From: Lunularia cruciata
Taxonomy: Eukaryota > Streptophyta > Marchantiopsida > Lunulariales > Lunulariaceae
Assembly: GCA_948567375.1 (NCBI GenBank)
Contig: OX419762.1
Span: 56,748,841 to 56,812,840 of the forward strand
Direction of reading: 5' to 3'
DNA length: 64,000 nucleotides
Shown here: positions 22,934-34,223 of the stretch, piece by piece
Layout: the number at the start of each line of letters is the position of its first letter
How positions within the stretch are numbered: the stretch's first letter is position 1
Position numbers and translations under genes: made by a program
Notes under the pieces: model-generated
Database searches by the model: none
What the model was told of the DNA's origin: nothing
Seen by the model: the letters and a program-made list of their open reading frames with translations, nothing else

Positions 22934-25900
22934 ATGCCACTGTCAGCAGTCTCACCTTATCCCATGGCGCCAAGGGTGTCGGAAGATGTGAAGTTCTACT
23001 CGTTAGCACGGCTCAAATTGTTGATTTTGTGGAGCATGGCAGCATTGATTCTTTGCCTAATCTCGGCCCGCTACTCCTCAATAGGTACTTCTTAACTTAA
23101 CTCCAGCAGAAGAGCAAATCTCTGCTTGGGGCATGCCAGGAAAGGTCGTTTGCCGTTGTTTTGAACAATGCTGGAGGAGTTTAGTTGCCTTTCTGCCTCC
23201 TTCCTAGACAGAGTCTGACCTCAAGGCTCTCGGTAATTTGACAGTAGATATTCAAGACAATGAAGGCTACAGACATATCATACACTTATTTTGCACCATG
23301 GACGAAGCGATCACTGTCGTGGTGGAGGATCATTCAAACGACTTGATCACGGCCCTACATCAGAGGAAATGCCAGCATATTCTGCAGATGACTAGCCGCC
23401 CCGAACTGATCAAATCTTGCAGGAAAGGTGGCTGACTATCTATACTAGTTTGAATTGATGATCGTGAGCGACAGTGCAATTTTGCATCTGCATGTTACTG
23501 TTCTCCATAACATGATTCAAGCTTCAGACAACTCGATCTGCTCTGGGAAAAGGATGGTGAATGTTCTCGGAAGATCAGCTCAGCATAATAAGGTGTTGAT
23601 GCTTTCCAATGGCGTTGCAAATCAGTATGTCAAGAGATTCTATGTGCCGTGTTGCAGGGTCTCTGGTGTGCACTGCCTGTGTTTGGAAGAACGAGACAAC
23701 TACGGAAAGTCAGGAGATGCGGGAAGGATCAGTAAACCCCATATACCGTAAGAAGAGTCACAGAGAAGTGTTCACTTTTAAAGGTGGTGGTGCTATTCAT
23801 GTGCTGTGGAAAGCTAATCTGGACCACGCTGTAGGAGTTAGAAAGCACGAAAGTGATTCTGAAGATGGTAAGGCGCTTTGCCTTCGAATTGACAACGTGC
23901 TGAATGCCGGAACGAATCTACCCGTCGTTGCACATGACCACAAAGGCAAGAATATCACTTTCACATAAGTCGTGCGTTGGCTTGCTGAGGAGTTCAAAGA
24001 AGTAAGCCTTCTGTAGAGTTACCGCCAAGTTCTTACGATCTTCGAGGACGAGTAAGTGAAGCCTACGCCGCAAAATTATACAGTAAATAAACCTGAGAAC
24101 TGGACCTGAACTGCAGACGTATGGCCTGTAACAAGCGGCGAGGCTGCTAGGGTGAAAGTTGACAAGCTGCAAACTGGCAATACCGCACCAAGGATCATTG
24201 GACGTAGTCAGGTTTACTAGCATACCTTCCTTAGACTTCTTCTGCTCGACAAATAGCACGGACATTATAACATGCGAGGTGCAATTATCTCTTCAACTTT
24301 CGCCTATGAAATCGTCCAAACCTTATCCTCCTTGGTACGAGCAACTTGAACACACTTATCTATAACGGTCATCACAGGTACCGGTGACAAAGCATCGCTC
24401 GTTATAGCTCAAGGTCAATACCAGAAGGCTTTTCTTGAATGAAATAGATTGAAGTGACTACGAACTATGTCTCAGCCAGGCTCATGCGTAGATTCCAATT
24501 TCTTCATCAAGACAGACTTTTATCTTCCAGTATGTGCATGTTATGAGGCCCTAAAGTGCAGTATGCCAGATTGCAGGCCAAAGGTTCGGGTGCCTTATCC
24601 AGCTCGGAGAGCCGGGCCTAAAAGATATCTCTCTGAAGGAATCTGCTGTACTTCTGACGTTTCTTATGGCCTCGTTGGCTACAGGCTCCTCGACGAGGTC
24701 TAGGTCAAATCCAGGGATCACTGCAGTTGCTGTTCTCTTCTAGAAGCGTTGTCGGACTCAGGAGAGATTCTCTCAGTAGAAGCGTAGAAACAGGCATTCA
24801 GGGATTAATTGGTGCGGAATTCGCACTAACTCCCTTCACCGGTAATGGCGAAATTCCACCTCGTAAAACAAGGTATCAGTACTTCATGACATCTAGCGAG
24901 TTAGACGCTTGATGCACTTCAAACATCCTAAGTTAGAACCATAGCTAGTTCTGATATTTGAGTTTTGATGCAGGATCCTGAGTCGTCAGTTGATGCAATA
25001 TCCTCCTCCACCGGATGATGATGGGAGGGATCCTGATTACATTGTGCCGCCTCCACCTCCACCTGACCCACCTCCTCCTCCGGATTTAGGTTCACCTGAT
25101 TGGGGCATTAACGGGAATGTACTCGCCGGCGGTGTAAATCAGTCTGCTGATGATTCTAATCTCACTTACGATCGGGCTCTTCAACCTGAGATTATTGCCC
25201 CTGGTGTTATTGACATCTTAAATGTCTCCGTCTTCCTTTCTGGAGTGCGACTGCCTGGATTTAGTATTAATGCTCCTGCATCAACGCCTGCTGTTGCTAA
25301 TTTTTCAGGTATCATTTGTCTTAGTTGAGCTATAGCACTTCAGCTAGAGGTGGGTTCAACTTTTTAAGACTTTTACCCCCTTCCCCGGATCTGATTCATT
25401 TTAAGCCATGGCTCTCTCTGGATCCACGTGGAAGTTAAGAAGCACTAGTTTCGCACTGTGCTTGGCATTCTGCTGTTCTTGTGGTTTCACCTCACTGCCA
25501 GTTATTTGGATCCTTTCCCGCTTGGTTTTGTGACTACAGGTTATGAAGTTGTGCTCCAAGTAGACAGTGGATCACTCATGGTGACAATTCCTGAAAGCTT
25601 GCTCGGTAGAGCAAGGCACCAGTCGGGAGTGGGGAACTACTGGATTAGCCTAGAAGGGAATCCCGTGGACGGCTTGGAACAAGTACCCGGGGCAGGTATA
25701 CAATTTCAAGGGACACTATCAGAGGTCAACGCTGCTTTAGCTACTCTTAATTTTGGCAAGGGTCTTGGCAACGTAAGTCAATTTTGTCCCTCAATTGCTT
25801 TTCAGAACCTTGTGCAGTTTGGAATCGGGTTTAGGTGTCGAGCTTCGAAAACCTGGGATGATCAAAATAGTGACAATAGTTAATCCAGGAATACCCAAAG

Positions 25901-27623
25901 ATGGTACCACTACAATTCTGATTATTCACGGGTGAAGGGTGCCAAGTAAGATCTTGAGCAGGGGTTGTTTGCACGACGAGAAGAATTGACGCAATTGATA
26001 GTCCTCTGCAGGGAAAGAAGAGCGTGAGTATCATATCGATGCTGGCTTACCCGACTGAATCTGATAATGAGCCAATAACCACCTCAAAGGCCACCAGAGA
26101 GATCACCTTGAACGTAGCGGCAGCAGGCATTTGGTTCACAATTTTCCGTGAGAATTTATCCAAGCTCCTGTTTTGTTCTAATCTCTGTTCTGGTCAGTCA
26201 GCAGAAATTTAGTTGCTCTGATCTTTTTAATCGGGGGAATTTTCAGAGTACACAAAAGAATTTTACAGCAGCTCCCTCGGGATTCTAAGCTTGGGATTGA
26301 CTGCGTTGATCATCCTCTTCTGCGTCCTCGGCGGGTGTGTCTGCTATCAAAACAAAAAGGAACGAAAATTTTGCAAGCAGCAAGTCGTCACAAAAGTCGA
26401 GGATGCACATTACGATGAGACTAGAGTGAGTTGCCCAAAAGCGTAGCACAAACATATCACAGTCTTGAAAATTCAACTAGAGGAGCGCTAATGCTAGAAT
26501 CAATTTCCATTTCGTAATTTTGCATTTCGTAATTTGCATTTCCTTTGAAAAGTTTCAAGGTAGAGCAGAGCCTTTTCCCATGAATCGCTTGTGGGGCAGT
26601 TAACCAGCATGAGAAAAACTAGGTATATGTGATGGGTTCCAGTCCCCATCTATGAAATGTATCCAAAACCGCTTTGCTGCGATTTGATTGGGAGAACGTT
26701 ATGTTTCCTGCCTACGGTTGCGAGAGGCCATATATAGTCGAACGTTCATAGTTATTCGCTTTCCTAACTCCTTATTGAAATACTCACAAGCCCCCACATA
26801 TCCTCCTGGGTATGAGGTTGTTATCTGGTCTCTTCTTACGTAGCACACAATGACTACCGAAAGATCGACCACTGTTAAGGAATAACGCAGGCAACCAAAC
26901 ACTGATTAAATCACGCTTTGAAAATACTTGAAATTCGGGCTCAGGATATCAAGTTTAGAGTTCAGCAGACAAAATATCATTGACCCTGCCAAATTTCGGC
27001 AATGTCGAGATTTGGATTCTACTTTGTACGGGGTTCAACTTTCAAGACTAATGGCGAGTGATTTATAAGAGCATCTTATGTTACAGGTTTTTAATCCTTT
27101 CTGGATACCAAGTACCGCTAGGATAACGAGAGACGAGACATTTGTCATCACCCCGAACCCAAAGTATCTTCAACAGCTTCAGTCAGAACACCTTACAAGG
27201 TGATCAATCTTGTATCTTGGATAGGAGAGAATAGTAATCATGTACTTACTTTCAGTCTAAGTTAAATGCTCCAACCGCACTAGTTGGACGGAAGATGAGA
27301 TTTCAGTCTTCTGTTCGTACAGATTACAAGGGATCGGGGTAGAAAGAGGATTGGACAAATTTCTCGCTGCGGCTGCTGCTGCCTCTGCGAATCCAGATTA
27401 CACTACAAGCGATGGTGGAGAAGATTCATCAACAGCAGCAACAGGGTCGACACAAAGCACTGGTACAGGTGGGTCGAGTTTGGGGTCTCCTGAGTCACCA
27501 GGATCTACCTCGAGCGGTACAAGTGATATCTATAGCTCAACTTCAAAGTCCAGTGGATATTCCATAGAAGACGAAGTTGATCCATCACTTGATGCATCTG
27601 ATAGTGATTCTGACTCACGATGA
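22934..27623 (+). CDS. Type I-like membrane glycoprotein with Pro-rich stretch and Ser-rich tail, unnamed
   Basis: Exons supported by splice sites and phase: 22934-23084 (MPLSAVSPYPMAPRV, then hydrophobic LKLLILWSMAALILCLIS, a signal peptide or anchor), 23212-23427, one from 23658, about 24730-24879, 24974-25309, 25540-25772, 26247-26425, 27087-27199 and 27323-27623. Exon 24974 carries PPPPPPDPPPPP and sequons NQS, NLT, NVS, NFS. Exon 25540 reads like one strand-rich repeat (IQFQGTLSEVNAALATLNF), a pattern I associate with cadherin-like/tandem-95 modules. Exon 26247 holds the transmembrane helix (LGLTALIILFCVLGGCVCY) followed by basic NKKERK. The cytoplasmic tail ends in an Ala run, Gly/Ser repeats and DASDSDSDSR. 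Joins between 23.9-24.7 kb and 25.8-26.25 kb are unresolved. I do not recognise the family. Confidence 0.55.
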
Positions 27624-28430
27624 TGCGAATCCCAGCCTGGAAATGATAAATGAAGTGAGATAATCAGCCACGAGAACGTGCCTTAAACTACTTACAGGAA
27701 ACCCACTCCAGGGAGACAAGAAGGACAGTCCATACCGTCATCCACAGTTTTCACCACAACCTCCGCTACCACGATCTGGTGTCAGGAAAAGGGAAAGAGA
27801 TGGAGAGAACTTGCAGCACATGCGCAAAAGAACCTGGTGCTGGACCCTCATTACCTGGGACATCTTGAACTTGGCATATGTCAATCTGTGGAGATAGTTC
27901 TACGCCCACATTCCCAGTGTGTAAGTTAATTGCTTCAAGCACTAGAAGAGCAACCAACGAGTCGTTCTGGAAAAACAAGCTGTGAAATGTGTATTTCGAG
28001 CCAATCAGAGAATAGCATCTTGAACCCAAAAATCCTCAAGCATGGTAGGAATTGCTCACGTTGCATTATAGCAACACTCTTGGTAACCCCCGCATGAAAC
28101 ACGAATTGTATTCGTTCACAAATATTCTTCTCGTCTCAGCTCAAGATCAAGCGCGAACAAAACTAGTCTCCTAGCCTACCGACTTCCCTTTCCTGACAAT
28201 CATTCCACCTTTGCCCTTTGTTATCCCCTTTAGCGTTTTACAGTCCTTACCTGAACAACGATATACAAGCAGCTATCAAACAAGATATATGAAGGTCTAC
28301 GAAACGAACTCTGCACAGCAGATGCGAGAGTATCTTTTTCTCTACAATGCTGTTTTTTAAACTTCGTTTACAACTGCATTCCATTTCTGAGTAGCTGCTC
28401 AATAGCCTTCACGAAGCTCACCGTGAATTA
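27624..28430. other. Interval between the membrane glycoprotein gene and minus-strand exons
   Basis: Probable 3' UTRs of convergent genes. A minus-strand open frame at 27766-28029 (contains LHTGNVGVELSPQIDICQVQDVP) could be a 3' exon of the gene described next, but no junction was confirmed. Confidence 0.35.
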
Positions 28431-28580
28431 GCTATGGTTTAAAGCTTGTGACCCGATTACTTGTCATCGTGAAAATTCGAATCACTTCGAAGAAAGAGAC
28501 AGCTGATGTACATGTGCGCACAAGCCGCTTATGGTAGCAGAACACTACCACCTTTGGGGCAAAAGGTCGGCTCAGGTACT

Positions 28581-29711
28581 TCAGTACTTCAGTTGTAACT
28601 CGTCCGAAAGGTTTCTCTCCTCTACAGCTTGACACAGATTCTCACATGGTGTATCTATCCATTTCTTCACGCTACCATTGACAAAGAACAAGAAAGCTTG
28701 AGGACCATAGACAACCCAGATCTCTTTCACATTCTCTTGGACAAAGTTTAGGCTTGGTTTAGAACTGTTCAATTCAAATCTGAGAAAACGTTGGGTACCG
28801 TTTATGAGAGAAGAAAGATGTGCGTGAAGAGAAAGGGCCCTTCATTAGATCTTGACCACCTACAGCTACTCTAGGTTTCAAACCGGAATATTTAGCTTAA
28901 AACATTCAGGTTAAAACAGTTGATCATTTAGCAGTTCAATCTTGAACACTGAGTGCCTTCTTCTAGAGTTTGAAGTATCCTCATGTTTCCCGTTATCAGG
29001 AATCAGAACATACTCATGAAATTCGAGTTCACATCCATGTCGAGTAAGCATACCTGGACATTTGGAGATAACTCTCTGAATTCCCATCCGACAAGATGGC
29101 TAGCGAGGATCCTTTTTAGCTCCTGGCTCTCGGCTTTCCTACCCATAAGGTATCAAACCCGTTCCTCCCCGGCTCCCGCAAATTTGGGTGGTGATCAGAT
29201 AATTGAGTTTATACGCCGGCTGCAGCTCGGGTGATTCAGGCATACGTGTAATTATGGGCATAACTACGTCCTCTATGATAGTCTACTCCCAAACATGATC
29301 AAGAATTATGAGTAAGCTAGTGCATAATTATAGTTTACGTCTAAGTCTATGTGGTAGATCGACCCAACCTGCAAAGTGCGTTGATGCTCTTCTTCAGATT
29401 CTTGCCCCAAATGCTCTTTTGGTAACTCCTGTTGAGGGGAATTCGCATCAACCATCTTGATGCCCAGTTTCCCTCCCAATGCAACCAGCACGGATCTTGA
29501 ATCTGCATCTTCCCCACGAGAGAAGAAATGAACACCGCCCTCGGAATTCGATTCTCTTTTGTATATCTCGGCCAAGTGCTTCACCATCGTAGACTGTCTC
29601 TGGCCGAATTCACAACGTAAGATGGGGCCATAGTATACTTCAAGATCTAGAGCAATTGGAACTTTGTTCATGGTATTCCGTAGTGCCCCATATCTCTCAT
29701 ATCGGAAAAGC
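28581..29711 (-). CDS. Unidentified minus-strand gene, exon-like pieces
   Basis: Three open stretches on the minus strand look like exons. The first is 29369-29711, preceded by an acceptor-like CCCCTTAG and including MNKVPIALDLEVYYGPILR. The second is about 29055-29140 (LASHLVGWEFRELSPNVQ, followed by GTATGC). The third is 28581-28785 (NVKEIWVVYGPQAFLFFVNG, stop at 28581). The phases I read do not join cleanly, so an exon is missing or the gene is decayed. The 5' side lies about 150 bp from a copia LTR, so the upstream part may have been separated by that insertion or may be lost. I do not recognise the protein. Confidence 0.35.
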
Positions 29712-29747
29712 TAAGGGGCGATTTGCTTTGTTTGTAAAAGTTTTAAT

Positions 29748-29871
29748 GATTTCCTCCCTCTCAATTCTATCTTGTCAATAGGGTACCACAAGTTCCTAGT
29801 TGCTAGTGTGATTTCCTCCTTCTCCCGTCTATCTTGATGATAGAGTATCGGAAGTTAGTATTGTTATGTGT
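29748..29871. repeat. Imperfect 62-bp direct repeat abutting the copia 5' LTR
   Basis: GATTTCCTCC-TCTC...TCTATCTTG-ATAG-GTA at 29748 recurs at 29810 with about a quarter of positions changed. The second copy runs into the first bases of the LTR at 29862. Confidence 0.6.
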
Positions 29872-29980
29872 GGTTTGTTATCAGTGACGACTGATCAAGA
29901 GCAAACGTAACTAATGAAACTCCTTCTTGTTACATGCTGTTTGGGACATTCACTTGTCTAGAAATTCAAGTGTACAGGCA

Positions 29981-30036
<56 letters not shown>

Positions 30037-30171
30037 CATTTGAAGGTTGGTGTGAGTCTGTTTCAGCTGTGGATTCAGGTAATTTATGGGACAAGAAGTG
30101 AACAATGATTTTTGTTTAATGTGATTGTGATGTGCTATTGTGAGAGGTCATGGGGACTATGTTTTCTAACA
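29862..30171 (+). repeat. 5' LTR of the copia element
   Basis: It begins TGTTATGTGTGG and ends TTTTCTAACA, so it has TG...CA ends and is about 310 bp. The start is fixed by its match to 34093 onward (TGTTATGTTTGGCTTGTTATCAGTGAC) and the end by the primer-binding site two bases later. It contains a (TA)n microsatellite. Confidence 0.85.
29983..30034. repeat. (TA)n microsatellite
   Basis: About 26 uninterrupted TA units inside the 5' LTR. The truncated 3' LTR ends before the corresponding position, so the two LTRs cannot be compared here. Confidence 0.95.
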
Positions 30172-30172
30172 A

Positions 30173-30185
30173 TTGATATCAGAGC
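30173..30185 (+). promoter_or_regulatory. tRNA primer-binding site of the copia element
   Basis: TTGATATCAGAGC directly after the LTR differs slightly from the usual plant site TGGTATCAGAGC, which pairs with the 3' end of initiator tRNA-Met and primes minus-strand cDNA. Confidence 0.8.
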
Positions 30186-30260
30186 ATAGTTGGTCTTGAA
30201 GAGTGACTTGAGATCTGAGGGTGCAGTGAAGAGGGTCAAGAAGCAGTCCATAGCAAAGCA

Positions 30261-30994
<734 letters not shown>

Positions 30995-31194
30995 NNNNNN
31001 NNNNNNNNNNNNNNNNNNNNNNNNNNNNNNNNNNNNNNNNNNNNNNNNNNNNNNNNNNNNNNNNNNNNNNNNNNNNNNNNNNNNNNNNNNNNNNNNNNNN
31101 NNNNNNNNNNNNNNNNNNNNNNNNNNNNNNNNNNNNNNNNNNNNNNNNNNNNNNNNNNNNNNNNNNNNNNNNNNNNNNNNNNNNNNNNNNNNNN
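30995..31194. other. Assembly gap, 200 N
   Basis: Exactly 200 N, a placeholder length. It replaces the end of gag and the protease region of the copia element. Long open frames drawn across it on either strand are artefacts. Confidence 1.
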
Positions 31195-31960
31195 GGAAGA
31201 ATTTGATATCAATAGGCACTTTGGACTCAAATGGTTGGAGGTGGGGAGCAGAAAATGGAACACTCAAGGTATCAAAAGAAGCATTGGTTGTAATGAAGAG
31301 CAAGAAGATATGAAATTTTTATGAGCTTGTTGGAGAGACCATTACTGGAGGAGTGGCAAGTACTATTTCTAAAATGAAGATCCCAAAGATCTTACTCAGT
31401 TATGGTACCCTACGTTTGGGTCATATGAGTGAAAGAGGTCTAAGTGAATTGTCCAAGCAACAACTTCTTAAGGGCCTTAAAAGTTGTAAGTTAAGATTCT
31501 GTGAGCATTGTGTAATATGAAAGCAACAAAGGGTAAGCTTTTCCACAAGATTTCATTGCACAAAGGGAATTTTAGACAGTGCATTTTGATGTTTGGGGCT
31601 CTACACCTGTAGCTTCAAAATCTAGAGCATTATATTTTGTATCTTTGGTTGATGATTACTCTAGAAGAGTATGGATCTACACCATGAAGCAAAAATGAGA
31701 GGTCTTCTCTATCTTTGAACAATGGAAGGTGATGATGCAGAAACAAACTGGAAGGAAAGTGAAGTGTTTGAGATTTGATAATGGTAGAGAATAAAAATCT
31801 GGAGAGTTTGATAGAGTGAAGGGAAGGGAGAAGGGATAATTCAACACTTTACCATTCTGGTTACTATACTGTGGCAGAGCAGATAAATTATACACTCTTG
31901 CAGAAAGCAAGAAGTATGTTAAGCAATGCTAAATTGGAAAAGAGTTTTTAGGCAGAAGCT
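31195..31960 (+). pseudogene. Copia GAG-pre-integrase and integrase, broken
   Basis: After the gap the frame reads NLISIGTLDSNGWRW, then past a stop LYELVGETITGG, LRLGHMSERGLSELSKQ (the His of the HHCC zinc site), LRFCEHCV (the CxxC part), and YFVSLVDDYSRRVWIY (the first catalytic Asp of the DDE integrase core), then RFDNG with the second Asp. Stops after KSKKI, CEHCV and MKQK and loss of frame after 31800 show inactivation. Confidence 0.85.
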
Positions 31961-32469
31961 ATAAATACAGCTTGTCATTTGACATTTCTCCCTCTACTAC
32001 TATTGAGTGTAAGACACCGATGGAAAAATGACAGGTTAGCATGTTTGTTACTCTTCACTTAGAGTTTTTGGATGCATAGCTTATATTCATATTCAACAAG
32101 AAAAAACAACAAAGTTAGATCACAAATCTAGAAAATATATATTCTTGGGATATGAGAAGGATACAAAGGGATATAGATTATGGGATCCGGAAAGGTGTTG
32201 TCTTGTTGTGAGTAGGGATGTAATTTTTTGATGAGACTAGTACAATGGACACTATTACTGTAGTAGAAGAAAAGAAAAGAAAATATAGTCAAATTTTGTT
32301 AAAATAGATATTGATCTTGAAAATGAAGACATTTCACCTCTTGTAGATCTACCACATGAACCATAGAAGAGCAAAGTCCAAAAGTGATTCATGAACGGAG
32401 GTATCCAAATAGGGATAGAAGGCCTCCAAGAAGATTTGATGATTAATTTGTAGCTAATGCTCTTCTTAC

Positions 32470-33371
32470 AGAGAATGGTGAGCCTTCTTCATATGAAGAG
32501 GCAATGCAAGATCAAGAGTGTCAAAAGTGTGATTGTGCAATGGAAGAGGAGATGAAGTCTTTGGCCAAAAACCAAACATAGAGACTTGAAAAATTGCCTA
32601 TGGGAAAGAAGGCAATTGGTTGTAGATGGATATTCTGGAGGAAGGAAGGACTTCCAAAATCTGGTGGAGATCAATACAAAGCAAGGCTTGTAGCAAAGGG
32701 TTATAGCTAAAAATAAGGTATTGAATTCAATGAGAATTTTTCACCAAGGGTAAAAATCTCTTCAATTCATGCACTATTGGCAAAAGTTGCATTGCATAAC
32801 TTGGAGTTTGGAGCAACTAGATGTTAAAATTGATTTTTTACATGGAGAATTGGAGGAGGAGATTTACATGCATCAACCTAAAGGTTTTGTGATACCAAGG
32901 AACCATAACCTGGTTTACAGGTTACAAAAGTCTTTATATGGACTAAAGCTAAGTCCAAGACTTTGGTACATGAAATTTGATGCTTTCATATTGAAGCATG
33001 GATATAACAAAAGTGAATCAGATTGTTGTGTGTACCTCAAGAAGCTACATAGACCTAGAGTATTTGATTTAATCATCTTGGTACTATATGTAGATGATAT
33101 GTTGATTGCTGCGGAGGATATGGTTGAGGTGGAGAAATTGAAAGCACAACTTGGTAAGGAGTTTGATATGAAGGACTTGGGTTCTTCAAAGAGGGTGCTT
33201 GGGATTGAAATCCACCGAGACAAGAGCAAGGGAAAGTTATGGATATCTCAAAGAAGAAATTTGGAAAAATTACTTGCTCGATTTGGCATGGAGAATGCAA
33301 AACCAATGAGCATTCCAATGGCAAGTCATTTCAAGATATCATTAGAGAAATGTCCATCAAATGAAGAGTAG
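32470..33371 (+). pseudogene. Copia reverse transcriptase (RVT_2), frameshifted
   Basis: The frame begins ENGEPSSYEEAMQDQE and shows MGKKAIGCRWIF and YKARLVAKGYS, interrupted by several stops. A one-base insertion near 32808 (GGAGTTTGGAG) shifts the frame. It then continues open as LEQLDVKIDFLHGELEEEIYM, LQKSLYGLKLSPRLWY and LVLYVDDMLIAAED, with the YVDD catalytic motif intact, up to a stop at 33369. This is the best preserved part of the element. Confidence 0.92.
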
Positions 33372-33399
33372 AGTTTAGAGTTTGCTATTACAATATTCC

Positions 33400-34092
33400 T
33401 TTTGCTAATGCTATTGGGAGTTTAATGTATGCTTTGTCTGCACTAGACCAGATATCTCATATGTTGTGAGTATGGTGAGTAGATACATGGCAAATGCAAG
33501 GAAACAACATTGGGAAGTTGTGAAGTAGATACTTTGTTACTTGAAAGGGACTATAAATATTGACATTACCTTTAATATGGAGAAGGACCAAGGAGGAATT
33601 ACATGGTACGTAGATTTTGATTTAGCCGGAGACTTGGATAAGAGAAGGCCTACAACACGGATTTTTTTTTTACACTTGTTGGTGGTGCAGTAAGTTAGAA
33701 GTCTATTCTCCAATCTATTATTGCTCTTTCTACTATAGAGGCAGAATATATGGCAAAAATTGAGTGTGCCAAAGAGGCAATATGACTACAAAGATTAGCC
33801 AAGGATGTTGGATTCCCTAACATGAAGTCCATACTTTTTTTGTGATAGCCAAAGTGCTATTCACTTGTCCAAAAATCAAGTATATCATTCAAGGACAAAG
33901 CATATTGATGTGAGACATCATTTTATTAGGGAAGTTGTGATAAATTGTGAGATCAATTTGCAAAAGATTGGTATAGAGGTAACTGCAGCTGATATGTTGT
34001 CTAAACTTGTTCCTGTTGAGAAGTTCCAGTTTTGCATGAACTTGCTCAATGTTGTTGGGATGATATGGTGGATACAAGCAAAAGATGGACAT
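33400..34092 (+). pseudogene. Copia RNase H and C-terminus
   Basis: Decayed up to about 33840, with LMYALSALDQISHM-like and STIEAEYMA-like fragments. It is open again at 33865-34125 with SKNQVYHSRTKHIDVRHHFIRE and ADMLSKLVPVEKFQFCMNLL, the typical C-terminus of copia polyproteins. The open frame runs into the 3' LTR. Confidence 0.85.
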
Positions 34093-34203
34093 TGTTATGT
34101 TTGGCTTGTTATCAGTGACAACTGATCAAGAGCAAGAGCAAACGTAACTGATGAAACACCTTGCTGCTACATGTAGTGTGGGACAGTCACTTGTCTACAA
34201 GTG
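34093..34203 (+). repeat. Truncated 3' LTR of the copia element
   Basis: It begins TGTTATGTTTGGCTTG and matches the 5' LTR to about CACTTGTCTA-CAAGTG, then stops matching. About 200 bp of LTR are missing. Twenty bases later the gypsy LTR starts. Confidence 0.85.
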
Positions 34204-34223
34204 GATGACAATGATGTACCTAC

